Shown: one piece after another, positions 17,687-26,375 of the stretch | Layout of the letters: each line of letters starts with the position of its first letter | Numbering within the stretch: position 1 is the first letter of the stretch | Position numbers and translations under genes: made by a program | Source: Phenylobacterium deserti | Lineage (GTDB): Bacteria > Pseudomonadota > Alphaproteobacteria > Caulobacterales > Caulobacteraceae | Direction of reading: 5' to 3' | Length of the DNA stretch: 50,315 nucleotides | Assembly (NCBI GenBank): GCA_945883235.1 | Contig: CAMCXF010000021.1 | Location: 1-50,315 of the forward strand | The notes under the pieces: generated by a model | The model's database searches: none | The model's input: the letters and a program-made list of their open reading frames with translations, nothing else | What the model was told of the DNA's origin: nothing

Positions 17687-17733
17687 GGCCGTCTGAATAG
17701 CGGAAAAGTCGGCGGGCGAAAGGATCGTGCTAT

Positions 17734-19422
17734 TTGAGTCGCATGACGCTAGACGACATCCTGTCGAAATGGAGCGGTGGCTGGCGCGGTCCGGCCCTGG
17801 CGGCCTTTGTTGCCTTTCTGGCTGGCCTGCCCGGGCTGATGGCCATGCCGCCGCTCGACCGCGATGAGGCGCGCTTTGCCCAGGCCACGGCCCAGATGAT
17901 GGAGAGCCGCGATTTTGTGGTGATCCGGTTCCAGGACGCGCCACGCTTCAAAAAGCCCGTCGGCATCCACTGGCTGCAGGCCGCGAGCGTATTTGCGGTT
18001 TCCAGCCCTGAGGCCCGCCAGATCTGGGCCTATCGGATACCGTCCCTGCTTGGCGCGATGCTGGCGGCGGCGGCCTGTGCCTGGGGGGCGGCGGCGTTCT
18101 TTGGTCGTCGCACGTCGCTGGCGGCCGGGGCCATGCTGGGCGCCACATTGCTACTGTCCACAGAGGCCTTCATCGCCAAGACGGACGCCGGGCTGGCCGG
18201 GACAACAACCCTGGCCATGGCGGCGCTGGCCAGGCTTTACGCAGCACGAAATGGCGGTGCCCCGGCAGGACCCGCAGCGGTCTGGCTGTTCTGGCTGGGC
18301 CTGGCGATGGCGATACTGATCAAGGGGCCGGTCGGGCCGATGGTGCCGGCGCTGACCATCCTGACGCTTATGCTCTGGGATCGCCGCGTCGGCTGGCTGG
18401 GTCAGATGCGCTGGTGGTGGGGACTGGTCATTGTGCTGGCGATTGTCGGGCCATGGGCTGGTGCCGTAACGGTGGCCACGGATGGGAGCTTCTGGTCGCA
18501 GGCGCTGGGTTCAGATCTGGCCCCCAAGCTGATGGGCGGACAGGAGAGCCACGGGGCGCCGCCAGGGTATCATCTGGTGCTGGCCCCGATCCTGGCATTT
18601 CCCATGACCCTGTTGCTGCCGGCTGCCGCCGTTGCGGCCTGGCGGTATCGGCAGGAAACCGGGGTCCGGTTCGCCGTGGCTTGGCTGGTTCCGACGTGGA
18701 TCCTGTTCGAACTGCTGCCGACCAAACTGCCGCACTATCTGTTGCCGACCTATGGCGCCCTGACATGGCTGTCGGCGCGGGCACTGGCTGAGCCCATCGG
18801 CGCCGTCGCCCGCTATCTGGGCGCAGGCCTTTCCGCTCTGGTGGGCGTCGCGCTGGCTGGTGGTGTGGCATATCTTTTGTCACTGTATGGCGATCCCTCT
18901 GACCTGATGTCAGCCATCCTGGCCGGTGGACTACTGGCTTTGGCGGGGCTGGTCGGAGCGGGACTGCTGATCCAGCGCAGGCAGCGTGCGGCGCTGATGG
19001 CGGCCCTCTGCCTGGGCCTGCTCGGCCATGCTGCCCTGGCAGCGGCGTTTGTGCCAGGTCTGGGTCCGCTTTGGCTGTCAGCCCGGCTGGAGCAGGCGAT
19101 GGCTGACAACCGGTTGTTGCCCCGTCAGGGCGTTGCAGAGGCACCTGTGGCGGTTGCCGGGTTTGCGGAACCCAGCCTGGTCTTCGCGCTGGGGACCGCC
19201 ACCGAACTCGGTGGCCCGGTCGAGGCCGCTCAGGCCATCCTGGACAGCCGACCAGCCATCGTCGAAGCCCGTGAGGAGCCCGCATTCCGGGCCGCGCTGA
19301 AGGCCTTGGGCGGACGCGCCCAAGAGGTGGCAAAGGTCAAGGGCCTGAACTACTCCAAGGGCGACCCGATGACGCTAAGGGTCTATGTAGCGCCCGACAT
19401 GGACACGCGGGAGATGCGTTGA
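17734..19422 (+). CDS. GT39 family (ArnT-like) membrane glycosyltransferase
   Basis: The 562-aa polytopic protein has about ten or more hydrophobic helices. After the first helix comes the catalytic-loop motif PPLDRDEARFAQATAQM with acidic residues typical of ArnT/PMT enzymes, then RFQDAPRFKKPVGIHWLQ. A second loop has ELLPTKLPHYLLPTYG. A soluble C-terminal domain of about 110 residues follows. It probably moves a sugar from polyprenyl phosphate to lipid A or another envelope acceptor. Either TTG at 17734 or ATG at 17743 could be the start; AAAGGA is spaced better for the TTG. The next gene overlaps it by one base (TGATG). Confidence 0.9.
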   Translation: MSRMTLDDILSKWSGGWRGPALAAFVAFLAGLPGLMAMPPLDRDEARFAQATAQMMESRDFVVIRFQDAPRFKKPVGIHWLQAASVFAVSSPEARQIWAYRIPSLLGAMLAAAACAWGAAAFFGRRTSLAAGAMLGATLLLSTEAFIAKTDAGLAGTTTLAMAALARLYAARNGGAPAGPAAVWLFWLGLAMAILIKGPVGPMVPALTILTLMLWDRRVGWLGQMRWWWGLVIVLAIVGPWAGAVTVATDGSFWSQALGSDLAPKLMGGQESHGAPPGYHLVLAPILAFPMTLLLPAAAVAAWRYRQETGVRFAVAWLVPTWILFELLPTKLPHYLLPTYGALTWLSARALAEPIGAVARYLGAGLSALVGVALAGGVAYLLSLYGDPSDLMSAILAGGLLALAGLVGAGLLIQRRQRAALMAALCLGLLGHAALAAAFVPGLGPLWLSARLEQAMADNRLLPRQGVAEAPVAVAGFAEPSLVFALGTATELGGPVEAAQAILDSRPAIVEAREEPAFRAALKALGGRAQEVAKVKGLNYSKGDPMTLRVYVAPDMDTREMR

Positions 19423-20324
19423 TGGGCCGGAAAATCCAGATCGTCGAGGTCGGCCCGCGCGACGGCCTGCAGAACGAAAAGACCCTGCTCGACGTCGACC
19501 AGAAGCTGGAGATGATCGCGCGCCTGGAGGCCGCCGGCGCGCGCCGCATGGAGGTGGTGTCCTTCGTCAATCCCAAGCGTGTGCCGCAGATGGCCGGGGC
19601 CGAAGAGATCATGGCCGCCTTGCCCCACGCGGAGGGCCGTTCGCGAATCGGCCTGGTGCTGAACGCCCGTGGCTGGGACCGATGTGTCGAGGCCCGTTGC
19701 GACGAGGCCAATGTGGTTGTCTGCGCCAGCGACGGCTTCGGTATCCGCAATCAGGGTGCCTCGACCGCCGAACAGGTCGAGGCCCTGGCCTCCATCGTCG
19801 CGGCGCGTAAGCCGACCGACCCCCCGATTTCCATGACCGTCTCGGTGGCGTTCGGGTGCCCCTTCGAGGGCGAGGTCCCCGAGGCGCGGGTTCTGGAGAT
19901 CGTCAAGGCCGCCGCCGAGCTGAAGGTGGCGGAGATCGCGCTGGCCGACACCATCGGCGTCGCCGACCCCTGGCTCGTGCGTCGGCGCGTGGAGGCCACC
20001 CGCAAGCTCATCGGCGATATTCCACTGCGCCTGCACTTCCACGACACCCGCAATACCGGCCTGGCCAACGCGTTCGCCGGGGTCGAGGCGGGTGTCGATA
20101 TCCTGGACGCCAGCGTCGGCGGCCTGGGCGGCTGCCCCTTCGCCCCCAACGCCACCGGCAATATCGGCACCGAGGATCTGGTCTACATGCTGGAGCGCGC
20201 CGGGTTCGAGACGACATACGATCTGGGTGCCCTCATCGAGATCGGAAACTGGGCGTCCGGGCTGGTGGGCAAGGCACCGGCGGCGTCGGTCAGTCGCGCG
20301 GGCGGGTTTCCGCTGCAGGCGTGA
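19422..20324 (+). CDS. Hydroxymethylglutaryl-CoA lyase
   Basis: The 300-aa TIM-barrel enzyme cleaves HMG-CoA to acetoacetate and acetyl-CoA, usually in leucine catabolism. It has VEVGPRDGLQNEK at the N-terminus, the metal-binding LHFHDTRNTGLAN, and the signature cysteine loop ASVGGLGGCPFAPNATGN. Family length is normal. No other leucine-degradation genes are beside it. The ATG overlaps the preceding stop (TGATG), indicating coupling to the GT39 gene, which is a surprising functional partner. Confidence 0.93.
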   Translation: MGRKIQIVEVGPRDGLQNEKTLLDVDQKLEMIARLEAAGARRMEVVSFVNPKRVPQMAGAEEIMAALPHAEGRSRIGLVLNARGWDRCVEARCDEANVVVCASDGFGIRNQGASTAEQVEALASIVAARKPTDPPISMTVSVAFGCPFEGEVPEARVLEIVKAAAELKVAEIALADTIGVADPWLVRRRVEATRKLIGDIPLRLHFHDTRNTGLANAFAGVEAGVDILDASVGGLGGCPFAPNATGNIGTEDLVYMLERAGFETTYDLGALIEIGNWASGLVGKAPAASVSRAGGFPLQA

Positions 20325-20380
20325 CCTCGGTTTGAGAGTCGACCAAGACCGAAATCGATCAAGACAAGGGAGAATTGAAC

Positions 20381-21523
20381 ATGGCTGACGGATCGATCGA
20401 CGGCATGACCCACGACCGCTTCTCGGACGTGCGGACCGCGTTTGAGGCCAATTTCGCCAACGGCTCGGACGTGGGCGCATCATTCTGCGCGACGGTTGAG
20501 GGCGAGACCGTGGTGGATCTCTGGGGCGGGTTTGCGGATGCGGAACGGACCCGCGCCTGGGAACGCGACACCATCGTCAACGTCTATTCGACGACCAAGA
20601 CCATGACCGCCTTGACGGCCCTGCTGATTGCCGATCGCGGCGACCTCGACTTCGACGCGCCGGTGGCGAAGTACTGGCCGGAATTCGCGGCCAACGGAAA
20701 GTCGGGCGTCAAGGTCAGCCATTTGATGAGCCATTCCGCTGGACTGTCCGGCTGGAAAGAGCCGATCACCAACGACGACCTCTATGACTGGGACAAGGCG
20801 ACATCGTTGCTGGCCGCCCAGGCACCCTATTGGGAGCCCGGCACGGCACCGGGCTATCACGCTCTGACCCAGGGCTATCTGGTCGGCGAGGTGATCCGTC
20901 GCATCACCGGGCGGTCGGTGGGAACGGTTTTCCGCGAGGAGATCGCCGGACCCCTGGGCGCGGATTTCCACATCGGCCTGCCGGCGTCGGAAGACCAACG
21001 CGTCGCCCACCTGATCCCGCCGCCGCCCGGCGGCGCCATCGCTGACGGTCCGGGCCAGACCGAGATCCAGGCCAACATGTCGAACAATCCCGGTATCGAC
21101 GTGGCGGAAACCCGTACGCGCGGCTGGCGCGGCGCTGAGATTCCGGCGGCAGGCGGAACGGGCAACGCGCGGTCGGTGGCCGAGATTCACGCGATCCTGG
21201 CCAACGGTGGCGTTGCGAAGGGCAAGCGGTTCCTGTCCGAGGCCGGGTGCCGCAAGGCGCTGGAGCTACAGATCGAGGGCAACGACCTGATCCTGGGCGG
21301 CCCTGCCCGGTTTGGAATGGGCTTCGGCCTGGCCGGGGGCGTGCTCCCGCTGCCCAACCCCAATACGATGTATTGGGGCGGGTATGGCGGGTCGCTGGTG
21401 ATCATCGACATGGATGCCCGCACGACCTTCGGCTACGTCATGAACAAGATGGCAGGCACGACGACTGGCGACATGCGCGCCTTTGGTCTGGCGATGGCCA
21501 TGTGGGAGGCGTTGAACGGTTAG
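20381..21523 (+). CDS. Class C beta-lactamase-like serine hydrolase
   Basis: The 380-aa protein has the SxxK motif in NVYSTTKTMTA (Ser70, Lys73). A Tyr-x-x motif follows in APGYHALTQGY, and SHLMSHSAGLSGW is typical of EstB/LACTB-type esterases in the serine-beta-lactamase family. There is no signal peptide, so it is likely a cytoplasmic esterase or peptidase rather than an antibiotic-resistance enzyme. AGGGAG precedes the ATG at 20381 by about 9 nt. The stop overlaps the convergent GNAT gene (TTAG). Confidence 0.9.
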   Translation: MADGSIDGMTHDRFSDVRTAFEANFANGSDVGASFCATVEGETVVDLWGGFADAERTRAWERDTIVNVYSTTKTMTALTALLIADRGDLDFDAPVAKYWPEFAANGKSGVKVSHLMSHSAGLSGWKEPITNDDLYDWDKATSLLAAQAPYWEPGTAPGYHALTQGYLVGEVIRRITGRSVGTVFREEIAGPLGADFHIGLPASEDQRVAHLIPPPPGGAIADGPGQTEIQANMSNNPGIDVAETRTRGWRGAEIPAAGGTGNARSVAEIHAILANGGVAKGKRFLSEAGCRKALELQIEGNDLILGGPARFGMGFGLAGGVLPLPNPNTMYWGGYGGSLVIIDMDARTTFGYVMNKMAGTTTGDMRAFGLAMAMWEALNG

Positions 21524-22113
21524 ATCGCGAACGCCGCCAACCGCGCATCCAGCCGGTCGCGGACGGCGGGCCACTCGTCGGCCAGGATCGAGAAAAAGAC
21601 CGTGTCGCGGATGCGGCCTGTCCATGTGACGCGGTCGCGGCGCAGGATGCCCTCCTGCACGGCACCTAGTTTCAGAACGGCGGCGCGTGAGCGGGCGTTG
21701 ATGGCGTCGACACACAACTGAAGGCGCCGAATGCCGCTGTCAAAGGCGTGGCCCAGCATCAAGCGCTTGGCCGCCGGGTTGACGGCCCCGCCTCTCAGGT
21801 CGGGCCGATAGTAGGTGGCACCCACCTCCACCTTGGCGTTGACCAGATCGATTCCCAGATGGGAGGTCATGCCGCCCACCTCGCCGCCCACGATGATGAC
21901 ATAGGCCTGGCTGACGGCGCTCGCCGCCATGTCACCCGTCATCATGCGGGTCCAGACCGGGTCGAAATGCTCGTCCAGCATCGAGAACGGATAGAGCTCG
22001 TTCCAGGTCCTCGGGTCGGCGGCGCAGGCTTCCCGCAGACCCTCCTTGTGCTCCTCGGCCAACGGCTCCAGGCGCACGAAGCGATTCTCCAGGATCTTGC
22101 GTTCCAGTTCCAT
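21520..22113 (-). CDS. GNAT family N-acetyltransferase (RimJ/RimL type)
   Basis: The 197-aa protein begins FVRLEPLAEEHKEGL, the usual start of RimJ/RimL-like acetyltransferases. VEVGATYYRPDLRGGAVN corresponds to strand beta-4 and the acetyl-CoA loop, and QLCVDAINARSRAAVLKLG is the conserved C-terminal part. The substrate is not predictable. GGAG lies 7 nt upstream of the ATG. Confidence 0.9.
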   Translation of the reverse strand: MELERKILENRFVRLEPLAEEHKEGLREACAADPRTWNELYPFSMLDEHFDPVWTRMMTGDMAASAVSQAYVIIVGGEVGGMTSHLGIDLVNAKVEVGATYYRPDLRGGAVNPAAKRLMLGHAFDSGIRRLQLCVDAINARSRAAVLKLGAVQEGILRRDRVTWTGRIRDTVFFSILADEWPAVRDRLDARLAAFAI

Positions 22114-22200
22114 GGGAGTCTCCTGATGCCTAGCGTGGCCTTAAATGCTCGCCCGTCAGTTCGAAACATCCAGTTTCATACAACTGAGCGTTGCTTCATC

Positions 22201-22330
22201 GGCCCGCCGATAAATTTCGGGGCCGAAGGCTTGAACCCGCGACGGGTCTACCTATTTCAGCTTTGCCCATTCTGGGCGTTTCCTCCCAAAGACTTTTTGG
22301 CCGGGCCCTGATGGACCCGGCCATTTTTTT
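22201..22330 (+). ncRNA. Candidate structured small RNA with CCUCCC loop
   Basis: The gap between two minus-strand genes holds five consecutive plus-strand hairpins. They lie at 22201-22224 (GGCC..CCGA/TCGG..GGCC), 22235-22247 (ACCCG/CGGGT), 22265-22277 (GCCCA/TGGGC), 22278-22293 (GUUU/AAGAC around loop CCUCCC) and 22299-22322, the last followed by seven T. The CCUCCC loop is complementary to Shine-Dalgarno sequences, a feature of alphaproteobacterial anti-SD small RNAs. I could not identify a clear promoter, so the 5' end is a guess. Confidence 0.5.
22299..22330 (+). terminator. Intrinsic terminator
   Basis: The stem GGCCGGG-C-CC / GG-A-CCCGGCC with loop TGAT is followed by ATTTTTTT. It works on the plus strand, on which no protein gene runs here, which supports a plus-strand non-coding transcript. 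Confidence 0.85.
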
Positions 22331-22343
22331 GGCACCGAGCCCT

Positions 22344-23090
22344 TCAACGCATCAGCTGGGCGGCTTGCACCAGATAGCTGACGCCCACCGCTGTAATGAT
22401 CCATCGGGTCCAGCGTTTGAAGTCCACGTCGCTGACCCGGTTGAGGATCATGCCGCCGACCGCAGTGCCGGCCATCGACAGCGGAATGGCCAGGGCGAAC
22501 ACCCACAGCGGCGGCATGCCAACGGCCTGCCCGGAGATCAGAGGCGCGCCGTAGACCAGGATCTTGGCCAGATGGGCAAACACCTGAGTGGCGGCCTTGG
22601 TGGCGACGATGGCGTGGCGGGTCAGTTCGGTGCGCACGAAGAAGATGTCGAGCAGAGGACCCGCGACCCCAGCGGTGAGGTTCAGGCCCGTAACGGTGAG
22701 CCCTGACAAGAACGCCTGAATGGGTTTGCCCGCGTCAAGGTTGACCCACTTTTGCGGCAACCAGGTCAGGAACGGGACCAGGCCCAGCAACAGGAACAAC
22801 AGAGGCTTGGACGGTGTGAAACTCAAGAGGGCCACGACGCCGCCAGCGATCAGCGACGCCAACGCGTACCAGCCGACGATATCCCATCGCACGTGTTTTC
22901 TATGCAGGATCGCCCGCCAGCCGTTTGCAACAAGTTGCAGTACACCATGAGTGACAAACGCGGCCTGTACCGGCAGTACCAGGGCTAAAGCCCCCATCAG
23001 CACGAGGCCACCGGCCATGCCGAAAACGCCTGAGAGCATGGCCGTTACAAAGGCCATGCCAACCACAAACAGGGCTGCGGGAAGGGTCAT
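22344..23090 (-). CDS. TauE/SafE family membrane transporter
   Basis: The 248-aa protein has about eight hydrophobic helices and the family's repeated pattern: FVTAMLSGVFGMAGGLVLMG in the first half and FLSGLTVTGLNLTAGVAGP in the second. The family exports small sulfur-containing or organic anions such as sulfite or sulfoacetate; the substrate here is unknown. GGAGG lies 7 nt before the ATG. A 7-bp inverted repeat lies about 220 bp upstream. Confidence 0.92.
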   Translation of the reverse strand: MTLPAALFVVGMAFVTAMLSGVFGMAGGLVLMGALALVLPVQAAFVTHGVLQLVANGWRAILHRKHVRWDIVGWYALASLIAGGVVALLSFTPSKPLLFLLLGLVPFLTWLPQKWVNLDAGKPIQAFLSGLTVTGLNLTAGVAGPLLDIFFVRTELTRHAIVATKAATQVFAHLAKILVYGAPLISGQAVGMPPLWVFALAIPLSMAGTAVGGMILNRVSDVDFKRWTRWIITAVGVSYLVQAAQLMR

Positions 23091-23308
23091 TGTCGTCCTC
23101 CGAAAAAGGGCCCGCGTCGGAGGACGGGCACAGGCCGCCTTCGATCACGAACCCGCTGCGCGTCGCGCGCGGGACTGGAGGGGCGCTGCGAACCTCGAAG
23201 GGCGAGCGCCGGGTTGTGACCCCTCATCTGCGCAGGCAGACCGGGCCTTGGTCGCCTCAGGCTGGAGCCGGGCGACGGGTATGCAATCTCGTGCCCCTGA
23301 CGGACTGG

Positions 23309-23326
23309 TATCAGCTTAGGCTGATA
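23309..23326. repeat. Inverted repeat TATCAGC-N4-GCTGATA
   Basis: Perfect 7-bp arms around TTAG lie in the 267-bp space between the TauE/SafE start and the tannase stop. No T-tract follows, so an operator or weak structural element is more likely than a terminator. The rest of this gap shows no gene I can support. Confidence 0.4.
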
Positions 23327-23357
23327 TCCCCGTGGCGGCCAAGCTTGATCCGCACAA

Positions 23358-24830
23358 TCAACCTTTCCGGGCTGTTGCGGGGCAGGACCACCCAACCTTG
23401 CCGTCGGCGCGGGCCACCGCGGGATAGGGACACAGCAACTGGGTCTGGTCACCCGTATCGGCCCTGGCGATCAGGCTGGCGGGGGCTTCGCGCTTCGTCA
23501 CCCAGCGGTCCAGCACGTCCAGCATATCGACCTTCCCCGGTCCCGCGCCGCCCGAGCAATGGAGCATACCCGGGATCATGTAGAGCCGGTAGAAATCGGA
23601 AGTGTCGCCCATGCGGGCGCGCACCTCGTCGTGGTAGCGGATGCTGCCCAGCGGCGGGATCGCGGGGTCATTCCAGCCGTGGTACTGGATCAGCTTACCA
23701 CCGTGCGCCTTGAAGGGACGAAGGTCGGCGTTGACCGCGTCCAGCTCGACGGCGACCTTGCGGCGGTCACGATCATACTTCGGACCGAAGTCGGATTTCA
23801 GGAAATCAAACGATGGGTCGCCATAGACGAAGTATTTCAGGAACTGGGACGAAATGCTGTGGCCGGCGGACTGCCCGATGGTCTCGAAGGACGAACCGGT
23901 GTTCCAGGCCTGAAAGCCGCCGGTCATTGCCTCGGCACCGGGCGTGAATCCCGGGAACAGCGAGCGGCCATCTGGGCCCGGTCGACCCGTATAGAGCGCC
24001 CGTGCCGACGCCACCTGCGGCGGTGTCAGGCATTGACCTGGCATCGCGCCCGCCTTGCACTGCAACACACCCGGATCGAACCGGCAGGCCTTCTGGTCGC
24101 GGATGAAGGCACCCCCCGCCGCGCAGGTCTTGAGCGCGGTATTCTGCAAAAGCTGCAGGTCCGCCAGCGCCAGATAGCCGCCGGGCCTATGCAGCATCTG
24201 CTGCATGTAGGCGCGGCTCCCGGTGAGCAGGGTGTTGTAGTTGGCCGGGGCACCGGCGACGATGCCATCGAATACCGTCGGGAACCTTTGCGCCATCATC
24301 AGCGCCTCACGCCCGCCCGCCGAACAGCCGGCAAAATAGGACTGTTGCGGTCCGGCACCCTTCTGGGCCGCGATCAAGGCCTTGGCAGTGTCGGCCGTTT
24401 CCTTCAGCGATCGGGTGCCGAAGTCGCGGATCTTCTCAGGGCTGCCCAGCGCCCAGACCGCCGTCCGCCCATTGCCGACGTGGCCGTCGTCGGTGCCGGC
24501 GGACGCATAGCCGGTCTCGGCGCGAAGCCTGATCTGGGCCGAGGGGATAGCCCCGGCCAAGCCTCCGTTGCCCACCTGAACGAACTTTCCGTTCCACGCG
24601 CTACCCCGCGGGATCAACACCTCGATCTTGATGTCGGAGACCGGGGTCGGGCGGCTGGTCACCGTGATCTTGCAGGCCTCGCCGGACGCCAACACCTCAA
24701 CCCTGGCCGACGTCACCTCTGCGTGGGGAAGTTTCACCGTCATCAGGTCGGCGCAGGCGGTCTCGGCCCGCGCAAGAGCTGGAAGCGCCAACGCCAACAG
24801 GGCACCGGCCGCGACTATTGCGTTTCTCAT
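23358..24830 (-). CDS. Tannase/feruloyl esterase family protein (paralogue 1)
   Basis: The 490-aa secreted hydrolase has a signal peptide (about 1-22, ending LARA-E). The tannase-family nucleophile motif is FAGCSAGGREALMMAQRFP with Ser170, flanked by Cys169. The C-terminal histidine lies in MIPGMLHCSGGAGP. The Cys next to Ser and the Cys next to His fit the CS-D-HC disulfide motif of fungal and bacterial tannases. It should hydrolyse esters of aromatic acids outside the cytoplasm. The start at 24830 is 2 bp after the stop of paralogue 2, so the two are cotranscribed. Confidence 0.92.
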   Translation of the reverse strand: MRNAIVAAGALLALALPALARAETACADLMTVKLPHAEVTSARVEVLASGEACKITVTSRPTPVSDIKIEVLIPRGSAWNGKFVQVGNGGLAGAIPSAQIRLRAETGYASAGTDDGHVGNGRTAVWALGSPEKIRDFGTRSLKETADTAKALIAAQKGAGPQQSYFAGCSAGGREALMMAQRFPTVFDGIVAGAPANYNTLLTGSRAYMQQMLHRPGGYLALADLQLLQNTALKTCAAGGAFIRDQKACRFDPGVLQCKAGAMPGQCLTPPQVASARALYTGRPGPDGRSLFPGFTPGAEAMTGGFQAWNTGSSFETIGQSAGHSISSQFLKYFVYGDPSFDFLKSDFGPKYDRDRRKVAVELDAVNADLRPFKAHGGKLIQYHGWNDPAIPPLGSIRYHDEVRARMGDTSDFYRLYMIPGMLHCSGGAGPGKVDMLDVLDRWVTKREAPASLIARADTGDQTQLLCPYPAVARADGKVGWSCPATARKG

Positions 24831-24832
24831 GA

Positions 24833-26299
24833 TCAGCTCTTCTTCCCGATAGCGCAGCTCCAGCCGCCCTTGCTGTCCGACCGCGCGACACCCGGATAGG
24901 GGCAGAGCAGCTGCGACCCATTGGCCACTGAGGTCGCCGTGACCGGGCCTGGCGCATCCTTCGCCACCACCCAACGGTCGATCATCGCCAGCCAGTCGAC
25001 GGTGTTCGGTCCGGCTCCGCCCGCGCAATGCAACATGCCCGGCACCAGATACATCCGGTAGAAGCCCGACGTGTCGCCCATCGTGCGGCCTACATCCTCA
25101 TAGTAGAGGATGCTGGACCTGGCCGGAATTGCCGGGTCGTTCCAGCCGTGGAACTGGATCAGCTTGCCGCCGCGCGCCCTGAATGCCGACAGGTTGGGGT
25201 TCGGGCTATCGATCAGAGGAGCCATCTTGGCCTGGGCCCGGTCGAACTGGACACCGACGTCCATAGTCAGGAAGTCGAACGCCGGGTCGCCATAGGCGAA
25301 GTATTTCAGCGCGTTGGACGTGAACTGGTACGAGGCTGCCTGGCCTATCTTGTCGGCGGACGGACCCGTGGTCCACGCCTGCCAGCTGCCGCCCGCAGCC
25401 TCGGCCCCCGGACTGAAACCGGGGAACACGATCTTGCCCGTCCGGGGATGGCGCCGGCCCTCATAGATCGTGCGGGCCGAGTTGACCTGGGGGGCCGTCA
25501 GACAATCCTCGGTCTGGCCCACCTTGCACTGCAATCGGGCCGGATCGAAGCGACAAGACGTCGGGTCGCGCACAAATGCCTCGCCGCCGCACTGGGCCAG
25601 CACGGACTTCTGCAGCAATTGCAGCTGAGGCGTCCCGAGATAGCCGCCCGGCTTCGCCAGCGCCTGCTGGTTGGCCGTGCCGATGCCGAACAGGCGGCTC
25701 ATGTAGTTGGCCGGTGCCCCGGCCACGATCCCATCGAAGTCAGCGGGATAGCGCTGAGCCATCATCAGCGCCTCGCGGCCGCCGTCGGAGCATCCGAAGA
25801 AGTAGGCGTTCTGCGGACCGTCACCCTTCTGGGCCTTGATGAGGGCTTTGGAGATGTCGGCAGTTTCCTTCAGCGAGCGATAGCCGAAGTCGATGATCTT
25901 TTCCGGATATCCCAGCGCCCAGGACGCCGACGTTCCGGCGGCCCGGTGTCCGTTGTCGGTGCCCGCCGCCGCATAGCCTGTCGCGGCCATGGCCCTAAGC
26001 CGACCTGACGGAATGGAGCCGGCAAACCCGCCGTTGCCCAGCTGAACGAACTTGCCATTCCACGCCGCGCCCATCGGGATCCAGACTTCAAGACGGATAT
26101 CCGACGTCGGCGTGGGTCGGCTGGTCACCGACAGTTTGCAGAGTGTCGTGGCACCGGAGGTCTCCAGCGTCGCCGACGTGACCTCCGCGTGGGGCAGCAC
26201 CGTGGCCTTGAGGTCCGCGCAGGCGGTCTCTGCCCGCGCCAACTGCGGCGCGCCCAAGGCCAGCACCAATCCAGCCGCCCAGATCATCCGCTTCATCAT
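24833..26299 (-). CDS. Tannase/feruloyl esterase family protein (paralogue 2)
   Basis: The 488-aa protein is a close paralogue of the next gene downstream, with the same motif order. It has a signal peptide ending LARA-E at about residue 23, ETACADLK, the nucleophile FFGCSDGGREALMMAQRYP (Ser171), and the histidine in VPGMLHCAGGAGP. Both end in a matching LCPYPGVAR...GWSC block with a conserved cysteine. GGGGAGG immediately precedes ATG-ATG at 26299. The pair appears to be a tandem duplication that has diverged. Confidence 0.92.
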   Translation of the reverse strand: MMKRMIWAAGLVLALGAPQLARAETACADLKATVLPHAEVTSATLETSGATTLCKLSVTSRPTPTSDIRLEVWIPMGAAWNGKFVQLGNGGFAGSIPSGRLRAMAATGYAAAGTDNGHRAAGTSASWALGYPEKIIDFGYRSLKETADISKALIKAQKGDGPQNAYFFGCSDGGREALMMAQRYPADFDGIVAGAPANYMSRLFGIGTANQQALAKPGGYLGTPQLQLLQKSVLAQCGGEAFVRDPTSCRFDPARLQCKVGQTEDCLTAPQVNSARTIYEGRRHPRTGKIVFPGFSPGAEAAGGSWQAWTTGPSADKIGQAASYQFTSNALKYFAYGDPAFDFLTMDVGVQFDRAQAKMAPLIDSPNPNLSAFRARGGKLIQFHGWNDPAIPARSSILYYEDVGRTMGDTSGFYRMYLVPGMLHCAGGAGPNTVDWLAMIDRWVVAKDAPGPVTATSVANGSQLLCPYPGVARSDSKGGWSCAIGKKS

Positions 26300-26375
26300 G
26301 AAACCTCCCCGTACCGTTTGTTGGAACGAGTTCACCACATGCCGGCTGGTTGGGGAACCAGAGATAGCCCCTCGC

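Noticed and set aside
23559..26008. Long plus-strand frames opposite the tannases
   Set aside because: They mirror each other because the tannases are paralogues, and show no domain of their own.
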